From assembly GCA_038250235.1 (NCBI GenBank), contig JBBSCO010000003.1, forward strand, positions 34,816 through 98,815: a DNA stretch of 64,000 nucleotides. Direction: 5' to 3'. The notes below the pieces were generated by a model. It had not been told where the DNA came from and did not search any database. It saw only the letters and a list, made by a program, of their open reading frames with translations. This document shows, in pieces, positions 49,536-59,500 of the stretch. The DNA is from JAAUTS01 sp038250235 (GTDB taxonomy: Bacteria; Verrucomicrobiota; Verrucomicrobiia; Methylacidiphilales; JAAUTS01). A program made the translations under genes and the position numbers. Position 1 is the stretch's first letter; every line of letters starts with the position of its first letter.

Positions 49536-51992
49536 TTATCTGGCCTGCTCGGAGGGGATAAGGGTGATTTCATACGATTCCCTCTCTCCTTCTGTCAAAA
49601 ATTCGGGCGTTCCGTCAGGCTTCATCATCCGGGCTGTAATCAACATCACCAGATTTCTTTTGATGGAGCGCTCTACTTTGCTTCGGAACAACCTGCCGAG
49701 CAGAGGAATATCTCCCAAAATAGGTATTTTATCTTCAATCATTTGCTTGTCTTCGCGGATGAATCCCCCCATGACGATGGTTTGGCCGTCAATAACCTGC
49801 ACCTTTGTTTCCACCTTTCGGATCGCGAATACGGGGGTCAAAGCAACACCTTCAGCAATGGAAGATATAGGGCCGCCTTGGATACTCTGCACGACGTCAC
49901 TGGCGTAGTTGATAAAACCTTGGAATTCCGTCACCTCAGGATTCAACTCAAGATCAATACGTCTGTCTAAAGTCGCCGTTGCCTTGACTTCCAAAGTAAC
50001 ACCGATATCCCGGCTTTCAAAACCGGAAGGATTGGACGGCACCGCAATGGGGGGCGGAGGCGGAGATTCCGAAGTACCTGCTGCTGTAATGATTTCTGGT
50101 GGATCATATTCAGTCGGATACAAGAGTTCCCGTGAAACCCTGATTTTTGATTTTTGTCCGCTAACGAGGGTCAGTTTGGGGGCCGACATCAAATCGGATC
50201 CCAAGGCAGATTCCAAGGCGGTAATCAAGAGACGGGCTCCGCTTCCTCCGATGATACCGCTGACCCCAATCTGGTTGGCCTGCCGGTTAGACCCGATTCC
50301 CAGCAATGCATCCAACTGATTGGCTGCAAGGTTATTGGTTGTTCTCAAGGCCGTGGCGGCACTTGCGTTACCGGCAACACTGTTGGCAAAGGGACCGCCA
50401 AAACCAGGGCCCGTACCGATGACCGCAGGACTTTGGGCATTGTTGGGGAAAACACCAAAGGCATCCGGTATGGCAGCGGTTCCGTTGATACGGTAATTAA
50501 AGGACAGCTCCTTCAATTTATTATCTGCAAAATCAATAAATTTGGCTTCCACTTCAATCTGCTTGGTCTGATTAACTTCACGGGAAAGCAGTTGATCAAT
50601 CAGGTTGAGCTGATCGAGGGTATTCTTAACGACCATTTTGGCGGTGCGGGGAAGGTAAGCGGCACTGGAATCTCCAGGGAACTTGACACCTTTCTTTTCC
50701 AACTCTTCCTTGACCGGCACGGTTGCAATATCAATCGTGCGTGTTGTGAAATCGCGCGTCGGGTCTGGGGTTTCTCTCACAGACGTCGGAAAAAAGGTCG
50801 GAGGAACGGAGAAGGTGCGGATTACCAGTACCTCACTGGTTTCATTGCTGGGGAAAATATAGACCGCATGCTCGTCCACTTTGTACTGGAGGTTGGTCAG
50901 CGAGTTGATGAAATTAAGAATCTGGATCAGGGGAACATTCTTCAAGCTCAGCGTCAATGTCCGGGCAGGGGCAGGAACAGGGGCTACGGCAGCACCGTCT
51001 GCGGTTGGCGTTGCGGAGGCGGTGGGCATGGCCTTAAGAACAAAGTTTACCCCTGTTTTGTCAGGATCAGGATCCAGGGCCCTGCTCTGGTCTTCCAGAA
51101 ATTTAACCGCATCTGCGATATCAACTTCACTGAAGTTCAACTCGGGGATAATGATTTTTTCCAACTTATCATATAAACGCAAAGCTCCAGTCTGCTGGAC
51201 GGCCTGACCTGCCGTGGTCAGGGCATATTCCTTGCGATCGATCGGAACCGTGGGCCACTCCGTCGCCACATCATATAGCGCTTTTTCGCGGCGGGCATCC
51301 TTCCGCAGAGAGGCAGCTTCGTATTTAATTTTTTCAACTTTCTGAATGCGCTTGCGGGCGTTGTCGTTGAATTCGTCAATGGTGAGGACTTCCTTGTAAC
51401 GTCCGATGGCCCGTTGATACTGACCCGTTTCCATGAAGGAATCCCCTTCGAACATCAGGCGCTGAATATTGGCGATCTTCTCTTGCAGCTCGGAAGTAAC
51501 GGCTTTGTTACCGGGGTATTGCTGTTCGAGATCTTTGGTTTGGGCTTTCACGCGGACCAAACTGACCTGGTAACTGGTATTGGTCGGATCCAATTCAACA
51601 GCTTCTAGCAGTAGGCTGCGAGCAGCTTCGTATTTTTTGTTTTTCTCTTCGATGGCTGCCTGAATGGCCACTGTTTTGGCGGCACCCTTGCGAGCGATGA
51701 CGTGCGTTTCCAGGAAGGCTGGCTCGTTTTCAGTGGCGTCCGCTACGGCTTTGTAACGTTCCCGGGCCGTTTTAATTTCACCTGCGGCCAGCAATTTGGC
51801 TCCCTCTTCAAGTTGCTTGTTGTAGAGCAGTGAGCGTTCAACTCTTTTGATGGCTTCGGATTCCGATCTGGTATCGGCAGCAGTAACATCCGCCGTCTGT
51901 GCCAAGGTTGTCGAAACTGCATAAAACATGCAGATGGCGGCCAACCGTGCCGGTTTCATTACAAGGTCTCTGGATTTAAAATGATATCTCAT
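49536..51992 (-). CDS. Type IV pilus-type secretin, Amuc_1098-like (copy 1)
   Basis: 818 residues with the same domain order as copy 2: an N-terminal hydrophobic export signal (MKPARLAAICMFYAVSTTLAQ, after 11 extra residues from ATG 51992), TPR helices, N0/STN (LNFSEVDIADAVKFLEDQ, LSLKNVPLIQILNFINSLTN), N1 (LPRTAKMVVKNTLDQLNLIDQLL) and secretin (LDRRIDLELNPEVTEFQGFINYASD; GGFIREDKQMIEDKIPILGDIPLLGRLFRSK). AAGAGG precedes ATG 51992 by 6 bases, so I keep the longer form. The two copies have the same architecture but diverge strongly, so they are probably not redundant. Confidence 0.93.
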   Translation of the reverse strand: MRYHFKSRDLVMKPARLAAICMFYAVSTTLAQTADVTAADTRSESEAIKRVERSLLYNKQLEEGAKLLAAGEIKTARERYKAVADATENEPAFLETHVIARKGAAKTVAIQAAIEEKNKKYEAARSLLLEAVELDPTNTSYQVSLVRVKAQTKDLEQQYPGNKAVTSELQEKIANIQRLMFEGDSFMETGQYQRAIGRYKEVLTIDEFNDNARKRIQKVEKIKYEAASLRKDARREKALYDVATEWPTVPIDRKEYALTTAGQAVQQTGALRLYDKLEKIIIPELNFSEVDIADAVKFLEDQSRALDPDPDKTGVNFVLKAMPTASATPTADGAAVAPVPAPARTLTLSLKNVPLIQILNFINSLTNLQYKVDEHAVYIFPSNETSEVLVIRTFSVPPTFFPTSVRETPDPTRDFTTRTIDIATVPVKEELEKKGVKFPGDSSAAYLPRTAKMVVKNTLDQLNLIDQLLSREVNQTKQIEVEAKFIDFADNKLKELSFNYRINGTAAIPDAFGVFPNNAQSPAVIGTGPGFGGPFANSVAGNASAATALRTTNNLAANQLDALLGIGSNRQANQIGVSGIIGGSGARLLITALESALGSDLMSAPKLTLVSGQKSKIRVSRELLYPTEYDPPEIITAAGTSESPPPPPIAVPSNPSGFESRDIGVTLEVKATATLDRRIDLELNPEVTEFQGFINYASDVVQSIQGGPISSIAEGVALTPVFAIRKVETKVQVIDGQTIVMGGFIREDKQMIEDKIPILGDIPLLGRLFRSKVERSIKRNLVMLITARMMKPDGTPEFLTEGERESYEITLIPSEQAR

Positions 51993-52074
51993 AGCGGGCC
52001 TCTTATGTTTTTATATATAATGCTGTAAAATTGAAGGTCAAGAAGTTTAAAAGTCTCAATCGTGATTATTAATC

Positions 52075-53025
52075 TCATTTAGTGACGGGAACGGCAATGG
52101 TGTTTTCTTTGTTTGCGTCTTCCAAATCACGGATGAGTGCCCCTTCCGCACTGGCCTTGACCAGTTGATAGGTTTTTTCCCGGACCTTGAAGGTATCCCC
52201 CCGCTTTACTATGGCAGGGTCAACCTTGCCTCCAGGAACCCGCAGAACAAACTCAACAGTGCTTTCATCCGACTCCGTTGCTTTTCTCAAAACGAGGGTA
52301 ATGACTTCATTCAACTTGAGATAGGTCAGATCCAGTTCCGATTCGTCAATGTTCTCTTCGATTTTTGTGTTGGGATTAAATTTTTTAGTCATTTTTTCTC
52401 TGTATGCCGTGATTTGATAACCTTCAATTTCATCACCTTCCTTCAACAGTTTGGAACTGCCTTTAAAAGCCAATTGGAACTGCAACCCGCTGGCACCCCG
52501 GGTTCGTCCTTTGAATTCCAGCTTAAAAGGTACCGGCGTGAACTTTTTGACCGCCAACTTCACAATGACTCCGGGATGGTTTTTCTTGTCCTGGGGATTG
52601 GTTTTCCCTTTGTATTCTTCCAGGTTACTGAAACCGTCCCCATCAGGATCCTGATTTCCTACTTCCGTATCTTCAATCGAAAGGCGGTTGGCAATCAGCC
52701 AGGCAGCTGTGATTCCCACTCCTGCAATCTCCTTGTTTTCGTCCAAAGGCCCGATTTCCCCGCTGGCTGGTTCGTAAACAATCAACCGGGAAACGAAAAC
52801 CGGCTGCTTTTTATTGATTTCCCCAATCATCAGGGGTGTCTTTAACTGACCGGAAATGGCTTCAAATTTTTCAAAAGGAATTTTCTCCGGAGCCTTACCC
52901 ACGGTGGTCGTCTGGATCTCCTCCTTCGCCGGCAGGCTGAGGGCCAGAAAGGCCATTCCCACTCCGAAGAGCAACAGAACAACCGCCATCACGGCCTGCT
53001 CCGGTTGTAATTTCATTTTATTCAT
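52075..53025 (-). CDS. Amuc_1099-like pilus-system protein with an EF-hand-type loop
   Basis: 316 residues. A single N-terminal membrane helix (AVMAVVLLLFGVGMAFLALSL) anchors a periplasmic protein. A calcium-binding loop of the dockerin/EF-hand type lies near residues 130-145: DPDGDGFSNLEEY, with three aspartates, Gly and the closing Glu. Beta-rich segments follow (KLEFKGRTRGASGLQFQLAFKG, STVEFVLRVPGG). By position and size it corresponds to Amuc_1099 of Akkermansia. It may play the PilP/PilO-type bridge role between inner membrane and secretin; this is inference. It starts 24 bp after the Amuc_1100-like gene. Confidence 0.85.
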   Translation of the reverse strand: MNKMKLQPEQAVMAVVLLLFGVGMAFLALSLPAKEEIQTTTVGKAPEKIPFEKFEAISGQLKTPLMIGEINKKQPVFVSRLIVYEPASGEIGPLDENKEIAGVGITAAWLIANRLSIEDTEVGNQDPDGDGFSNLEEYKGKTNPQDKKNHPGVIVKLAVKKFTPVPFKLEFKGRTRGASGLQFQLAFKGSSKLLKEGDEIEGYQITAYREKMTKKFNPNTKIEENIDESELDLTYLKLNEVITLVLRKATESDESTVEFVLRVPGGKVDPAIVKRGDTFKVREKTYQLVKASAEGALIRDLEDANKENTIAVPVTK

Positions 53026-53049
53026 GATGAAAAGTATCTAAACGTGTCG

Positions 53050-54003
53050 TTATTTAATGGCCGGTTTTTTGGAATCCACAGCAGCGGGAAGAAAATCAAT
53101 CAGATCCAGACGGATACGCGCATTGACTTTTTCCCGGCCAGCCACCGATATGAAATTCTTTTTCTGCTCCGGCGTGGCGGAAGTAGCTCCCCCCCCGCCC
53201 GTGACCTCCAAACGTTTGGGCACTGTCCTTTTCTCGTTTTCCAGATAGACAAATCGTGTCACAAACATGAATTGGGAAGAGCCAACTCCATTCAAGAACC
53301 GGATGACAGACTCCGGATCCGACTTGATTACAACTTCAAAAGGCAGAATCCTGTAGGTGTTTTCGGAGCCGGGAAGTATCTTGGCCTTGAGTGCCTCATC
53401 AATACCGGTGGCTGAGCCAACTCCTACCGTGGGGGTTTCTTCCAGGAATGAACGTTTGATGGCAACCACGGTTTCAACTCCGGAACCCGCGAGCAGCTTC
53501 ACGATCTCTTCGATGGCCAGCAACTGGATGCCCAGATCCAGGGTATTTTCGGCGCGGGGCGCCGCCAGCACGTAGGATTTGAAAGCAAAATTATACTCTT
53601 CGGGAATGGCCATGTTTTTATCCCTGGCCAGTTGGCGCAATTCCAGACGCTTGGTCCCGAAAACTTTTTTCCAGGAATCCGGGTCCAGACCCTTCATCGC
53701 ACCGGAGGCGGGGTCTATGGTGCGAACAGCAGAAAACTGATTCACTTTGGATTGCACATCAGGTGTTAGAACACCCTCCAGATCCACCAGCTTGATTTTC
53801 TGGTCCTGCAGAATTTTTTTGTTCTGGGCGCTGGGAAATAGTCCCTTCTTTTCGACAGCCATGATCTGGCCTTCAAGCTCCGTTTTCTCGCCCAGCTTCT
53901 GTGTCAGCTGCCGGGAAGTCCAGAACCAGGCTCCGCCACCCAAAAGTCCGACCACAACCATGATGATCACGGTCACAAGTATATGTTTGGGAATATCTTT
54001 CAT
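53050..54003 (-). CDS. Amuc_1100-like pilus-system protein
   Basis: 317 residues, the same length as Akkermansia Amuc_1100, with one N-terminal membrane helix (ILVTVIIMVVVGLLGGGAWFW), a coiled coil (LTQKLGEKTELEGQIMAVEKK), and two alpha/beta halves (LRQLARDKNMAIPEEYNFAF; LPFEVVIKSDPESVIRFLNGVGSSQFMFVTRFVYLENE). That is the PilO-like layout: helix, coiled coil, then ferredoxin-like repeats. Amuc_1100 is known as an outer-membrane-associated protein that activates human TLR2; whether this relative does is unknown. ATGA overlap with the PilM gene (54000-54003). The Ala/Gly-rich GGGGATSAT stretch before the C-terminus is a local expansion. Confidence 0.88.
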   Translation of the reverse strand: MKDIPKHILVTVIIMVVVGLLGGGAWFWTSRQLTQKLGEKTELEGQIMAVEKKGLFPSAQNKKILQDQKIKLVDLEGVLTPDVQSKVNQFSAVRTIDPASGAMKGLDPDSWKKVFGTKRLELRQLARDKNMAIPEEYNFAFKSYVLAAPRAENTLDLGIQLLAIEEIVKLLAGSGVETVVAIKRSFLEETPTVGVGSATGIDEALKAKILPGSENTYRILPFEVVIKSDPESVIRFLNGVGSSQFMFVTRFVYLENEKRTVPKRLEVTGGGGATSATPEQKKNFISVAGREKVNARIRLDLIDFLPAAVDSKKPAIK

Positions 54004-55811
54004 GGCAGAAGATCCGGCTGCATATCCTGCTTGAACACCGCTCGTACAAAAAACAAAAGGGCAACCTGCTCGTTGTTGAAATTTTCCCTGTCGATGATTT
54101 CGACTGTATCAAAAAGCCCTGTTTTTTTCAGGTCTTCCGTGAAATTGTTCAATGTTGAATCGGAAAGGTTTGCTTCATAAAAACCCCGGATATTCAGCTC
54201 GGTCGCTTTCGGAGCCAGATTCAATTTACTTGGATCCAGCGTGGCGGCATTGAGTCCGGCACGGGGGGCCTGGACGGCTCCCTGAGGGGTGCGTCCCGCC
54301 CCACGGGGGGCATTGGCCGCACCGGGTCCGGAACCCGGACCGGAGAGAGTGGCCGGAATGGTTTCAACTGGATTTCCATTGTAGGTCAGATCCACCTGGG
54401 TGATCCACATCCCCGTGTAGGAGGTCACGGTCTTGATCAAAATATTCATCAGGCCGGGCCAGAAATCCCGTTGTTCCATCAGCCGGGAAAATCCCTCGAG
54501 CCTGCGTCGCTCCTGGCCCGTTTCCTTGGACAGACGCTCGATGGAGGCAGACAGGGTTTGCTTGTTGGACAAATCGCTGTTCATGGTGTCCACCACGGCC
54601 GAAACTTCGGTCAGTTTCCAGAAATTCGCTCCCGCAGCCAGGACAAAAAGTAATATCCAGACGATGATTCCGCCGACCAGATAAGGCATCTGGCCCTGTT
54701 TCTTGTTTTTCTGTTGAGCCGAGAGCGGAACAAGATTCACCTCGATCGGCACATCTTCCATGGCGCGCAACCCGAGTCCTATCACTGCACCAAGAAGATA
54801 GGCATCGGTTGCCAGCTTCGCACGATCCAACTGCGGAGAGATCGCGGTGTTCCTCAGTGGGTTGAAAAACTCAACCGGTATATTCAGCTTTTCCTTGAAA
54901 AACATGTCGGCATAGGGCATGGATGCCGCGCCCCCCGCCAAAAGGATGACCTTGGGCGACATGCCATTCTGCTGGTTGCGATAAAAACTGATTGAGCGGC
55001 TGATCTCGGCGTGTAAACGGGAAAAAACACTGCGGGCGATCTTGGAAATACGTGACGCAGCCTGATCCTCGGGGTCGGCATAGGCACCGCCCAAGCCAAC
55101 AAAGCCTTTACCCTTTTTCAATAATTCCGCCGCCACGTAGGGCTCCTGGAATTCGTTGGAAATATTCTGTGAAATCATGTGGCCGCCAATGGGGATCACC
55201 CGGCAGAAAATCTTGCTGCCCTCGACGAATACCAGGTTGGTGCTCTTGGCCCCGATGTCGATGATCAGCGCGCAGTCGTTGTTTTCCGGATAGTTGTAAC
55301 GGTAGGCATTGACGAGAGTCAGCGGAGCAACATCCACTTTGTCCATCTCTAGCTTGTGCATCTGGAAAGCCGAATTGGCCTGTTCCACCAGATCGCTTTT
55401 GACCGCGACGATGACAGCCTCCACATCCTTCGCGCCTTTACCTCCAAGAAGCTGATAGTCCCAGACGACCTCATTGATCGGAAAAGGCACGTTCTGCTGG
55501 GCCTCAAAAACCACCATCTGGTCTATCTGCTCGGATGCCACCGGGGGCAATTTGACAAAGCGGGTGAAGACAAACTGACCTGAAATGGAACAGAACGCCC
55601 GTTCCGATTTGGTGATCCCCTTTTCAGCCAACACAGTCTGCAGGGTTTCCGCAATGAAAGGAAAGCGATCCTGCTCTTTGTTCGGGTCGAGGCCCATTTC
55701 TTTAATGGAATAATCCAGCAAGGTCAGACCACCCTGCGAATACTGGAACACCCCCATTTTCAGGGTGCTCGAGCCCAGATCAATCGCGATGAATTTGTTG
55801 GAAGACGCCAC
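54000..55811 (-). CDS. pilM: PilM-like protein with a fused PilN-like C-terminal part (Amuc_1101-like)
   Basis: 603 residues. Residues 1-345 are the actin-like ATPase fold of PilM (IAIDLGSSTLKMGVF as phosphate 1 loop, CALIIDIGAKSTNLVFVEG, VILLAGGAASMPYADMFF). A membrane helix at about 375-395 (LVGGIIVWILLFVLAAGANFW) is followed by a coiled coil and a PilN-like periplasmic domain (VDTMNSDLSNKQTLSASIERLSKE, DFWPGLMNILIKTVTSYTGMWITQV). A Gly/Pro/Ala/Arg insert separates two parts near 490-530. In Proteobacteria PilM and PilN are separate proteins that bind each other; here one chain does both. First-in-line after the Amuc_1102-like gene (15 bp). Confidence 0.93.
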   Translation of the reverse strand: MASSNKFIAIDLGSSTLKMGVFQYSQGGLTLLDYSIKEMGLDPNKEQDRFPFIAETLQTVLAEKGITKSERAFCSISGQFVFTRFVKLPPVASEQIDQMVVFEAQQNVPFPINEVVWDYQLLGGKGAKDVEAVIVAVKSDLVEQANSAFQMHKLEMDKVDVAPLTLVNAYRYNYPENNDCALIIDIGAKSTNLVFVEGSKIFCRVIPIGGHMISQNISNEFQEPYVAAELLKKGKGFVGLGGAYADPEDQAASRISKIARSVFSRLHAEISRSISFYRNQQNGMSPKVILLAGGAASMPYADMFFKEKLNIPVEFFNPLRNTAISPQLDRAKLATDAYLLGAVIGLGLRAMEDVPIEVNLVPLSAQQKNKKQGQMPYLVGGIIVWILLFVLAAGANFWKLTEVSAVVDTMNSDLSNKQTLSASIERLSKETGQERRRLEGFSRLMEQRDFWPGLMNILIKTVTSYTGMWITQVDLTYNGNPVETIPATLSGPGSGPGAANAPRGAGRTPQGAVQAPRAGLNAATLDPSKLNLAPKATELNIRGFYEANLSDSTLNNFTEDLKKTGLFDTVEIIDRENFNNEQVALLFFVRAVFKQDMQPDLLP

Positions 55812-55826
55812 AGGTCGGATCCGTTA

Positions 55827-56411
55827 TTAATTTTTTGCTTTGATCTGGTTGACACGGCGTGCGTTTGCGGGCCAGAAAGGTGAGTCGATAAGCGGAACCA
55901 AAACCGAGTTGACTTGTAAGCCCGAGCTATACCAGTTTGCATCGTCTTTTTCTTTGTCCTGCTGGGCGGCAAGACGCCCGTTCTGCAGGATATCCACATG
56001 GACATTGAAATCTTTCAGATCCTTCCCCTTCTCTCCCGCGTAGCGCTGGGCGGAACCCGGTGGCAGATACACATAGGCCATATGGTCCCCTTTAGGCACA
56101 TTGATAAAAGTCACCTCGGAGGTCAAAACCACGAACTGCGCCTCTTTTTTTGAATCAGCCCCTTCCACAAAAAATTTGACCTGAACTTCTTCACTGAGTT
56201 CTTCCTCAGTGGAGAACTTTACCTGGATCACATGCCAGGATTCATCCAAAACCTTGTTCAGGCTGTTGCCCTCGACTTCTCTGGGCGTCACCGCAGCTTC
56301 AACTTTAATTTCAATAATTTTTACTGCCTCTTTTTCAGCTGCCTGAACAAAAGGTGTGAAGACAAGTATCAGGGTGGCTAACAGACAGATAGCTAGAGAC
56401 TTAGGGTTCAT
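55827..56411 (-). CDS. Amuc_1102-like exported pilus-system protein
   Basis: 194 residues with a signal peptide (LAICLLATLILVFTPFVQA) from ATG 56411. The mature part is beta-rich (KIIEIKVEAAVTPREVEGNSL, WHVIQVKFSTEEELSEEVQVKFFVEGADS, LTSEVTFINVPKGDHMAYVYLPP) and fits a small immunoglobulin-like or beta-sandwich domain. Its place ahead of PilM matches Amuc_1102. A TTG further upstream (56447) is inside the proposed promoter. No ribosome site is visible at the ATG. Function in the machine is unknown. Confidence 0.83.
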   Translation of the reverse strand: MNPKSLAICLLATLILVFTPFVQAAEKEAVKIIEIKVEAAVTPREVEGNSLNKVLDESWHVIQVKFSTEEELSEEVQVKFFVEGADSKKEAQFVVLTSEVTFINVPKGDHMAYVYLPPGSAQRYAGEKGKDLKDFNVHVDILQNGRLAAQQDKEKDDANWYSSGLQVNSVLVPLIDSPFWPANARRVNQIKAKN

Positions 56412-56418
56412 CTTATGA

Positions 56419-56447
56419 AGTAAAGCCAGCACCCACCTTAACGTCAA
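56419..56447 (-). promoter_or_regulatory. Promoter candidate of the pilus-like operon
   Basis: On the minus strand TTGACG (56447-56442), a 17-base spacer and TTTACT (56424-56419). Seven bases separate the -10 element from the ATG at 56411, which suggests a leaderless operon mRNA. The -10 element matches the consensus at four of six positions. Confidence 0.45.
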
Positions 56448-56559
56448 ATGTTTTTACTCATATCTGCATAATATAAGCTTAGTTACATTCATTACAGATT
56501 CGCTTTTTATACCCAAGTATCGCCATTCCAAGATTTTCCACATTCGGGACTTATCCAGA

Positions 56560-59500
56560 TTAATAAGCCAGATTTGGACCCAGCCAACGCTCAACCTCTT
56601 CCACACTCATTCCTTTACGTCGTGAATAATCAAGGACCTGATCTTTTTGGATTTTACCAACTGCAAAATATTTGGCTTCCGGATGTGTAAAATACAACCC
56701 ACAGACCGAACTTGCTGGTGTCATGGCACAATGCTCCGTCAAACGGATTCCCGTCCTGGCTGTAATATCGAGAAGGCTGAATAATTTAGGCTTCTCGGTG
56801 TGATCCGGACAGGCCGGATATCCCGGGGCAGGCCGGATTCCACGGTATTTCTCGCGAATCAACTCATCCGAACTCAGGTTCTCCTCTTTGCCAAAACCAA
56901 ACAAATCACGCACCTGCTTGTGCATATACTCGGCAAACGCCTCCGCCAAACGGTCTGCCAATGCCTTCGCCATGATCGATTGATAATCATCATGATCCTC
57001 TTCGAACCGCCGAACCACTTCATCCAGCCCTTCTCCTGCCGTTACGGCAAAAACTCCCACATAATCTTCCCTCCCGCTTTCCTTCGGAGCCACAAAATCC
57101 GCCAAGGCATAGGTGGACTTGCCTCCCGGCTTGTCCATTTGCTGGCGGAGGGTGCAAAGGGTTCCAAGCAACGCCCTGCGCGAGTCATCATGGTACACCT
57201 CAATATCGTCCCCGACCGAGTTGGCCGGCAACAAGGCGATCATCCCTTTTGGACGAAGCCATTTCTCCGCCACCATTTTTTTAAGCAATTCCTGCGAATC
57301 CTTCCATAAAATCGTGGCTTCGGCCCCGACCACTTCATCTTCAAGAATCTGCGGATAACGTCCGCGCAATTCCCACGCATGAAAAAATGGGGACCAGTCG
57401 ATGAAATCCAGCAACTCGGAAGCATCCACTTCGATGTTCCGTATACCGGTGAACTCCGGACGGGCAATATCCTGGCTGCTCCAGTCAAAAACAGGTTTCC
57501 GTCGCCGGGCCTCTTCCAGACCGACCAGTTTCTGTTCCTTTTTTTGTTTTTCGTGCAACTCCCGCATGGCCTGTTGTTTAACCAGCAGATCATCCTGGAA
57601 ACCCTTTTGCGTCTCGGGATTGAGCAACTGGCTGACCACCCCCACCACCCTCGAAGCATCGGTCACGTGTGCCGTCACCCCTGAATAGTGGGGGGCGATC
57701 TTGATGGCGGTATGGGCTGCGCTCGTGGTGGCCCCGCCAATCAACAGAGGGGTCTTAAGTCCACGGCGCTCCATTTCCCGGGCGTTATGCGCCATTTCAT
57801 CCAACGATGGCGTGATCAGCCCGCTCAGACCGATGACATCCGCCCCGATTTCAGCCGCCTTTTCCAGAATGGCATCACAGGAAACCATGACCCCTAGATC
57901 CACCACCTCGTAGTTGTTGCAGGCCAGCACCACCCCCACAATATTTTTCCCGATGTCGTGAACATCGCCCTTTACCGTGGCGATCAAAAATTTTCCCTGG
58001 GCCCGGCTGGCGCCGGACCTGGCTTTTTCTTCCTCCATGTAAGGTGTCAGGTAAGCCACGGCTTTTTTCATCACGCGGGCACTTTTCACCACTTGGGGCA
58101 GAAACATTTTCCCGGCTCCAAACAAATCCCCCACCACTTTCATGCCGTCCATAAGCGGCCCTTCAATCACCAACAAAGGCCGGGCCATCTTCAGCCGGGC
58201 TTCCTCCGCATCTTCCTCAATGAAATCCGTGATACCTTTGACCAGCGCGTGCTCCAGTCTCTTTTCCACCGGCTCGCGCCGCCAACTGGCGTCCTCCTTG
58301 TCCTTGACCACGCCCGAACCTTTGACCTGTTCCGCCAGTTCCACCAGCCGCTCCGTCGAATCCGGACGGCGGTTCAGAAGTACATCCTCAACTCTTTCTT
58401 TCAACTCCGGCTCAATCTGTTCGTAAATCGCCAGCATCCCCGCGTTGACAATGCCCATGTCCAGTCCGGCCCGGATGGCGTGGAACAAAAAGGCGGAATG
58501 CATGGCCTCGCGGACCACGTTGTTGCCCCGGAATGAAAATGAAATGTTACTGATACCACCGCTGACCTTTGCCCCGGGAAGATTCGTTTTGATCCAGCGC
58601 GTGGCATTAATGAAATCAACTGCGTAGTTGTTATGTTCGTCGATTCCTGTCGCAACCGTCAGAACATTGGGATCAAAGATGATGTCTTCCGGAGGGAAGC
58701 CCACTTTTTCCGTTAGAAGCTTGTAGCCCCGTGCGCAGATGGCCTGTTTTTTATCCACCGTGTCAGCCTGCCCTTTTTCATCGAAGGCCATCACCACCAC
58801 CGCCGCCCCATAACGACGCACCAGCTTCGCGTAATGCAGAAAAGCTTCCTCTCCTTCCTTCAGGGAAATCGAGTTCACGATCCCCTTGCCCTGCATGCAT
58901 TTCAAACCCGCCTCCAGAACTGACCACTTGGAGCTGTCAATCATGATGGGAACACGGGCGATGTCCGACTCTGCTGTGATGAGGTTCATGAACCGGGTCA
59001 TGGCCGCCTCGGAATCCAACAGCCCCTCGTCAAAATTAATATCGATGACCTGCGCCCCGTTTTCCACCTGCTGCTTGGCAATGGCCAGGCCCGCTTCGTA
59101 ATCGCCGGCCTTGATAAGTTGCGCGAATTTGGGCGAACCCGTGACGTTCGTGCGCTCACCAACATTGATGAAATTGGTTTCAGGCCGCACAGTCAGGGCA
59201 TCAAGGCCGCTTAATCTCAGCCATGGCTCGATTACCGGTAGTTTACGCGGGGCGCAGCCCTTGACAATATCTGCAATGGCCCGGATGTGGTCGGGAGTTG
59301 TTCCGCAACAGCCCCCCAGAATGTTAAGCCAACCGTTCTCTGCCCATTCACGCAGCTGAGGAGCCAGGCTCTCGGGGGTTTCCGGGAAGCCGGTGGGTGA
59401 CAGGGGATCCGGCAGTCCGGCATTCGGGTGCGCGCTGACATACACCGGCGCAATGCGGGACAACTCATCCACCAACGCGCGCATCTCCTTGGGACCCAGG

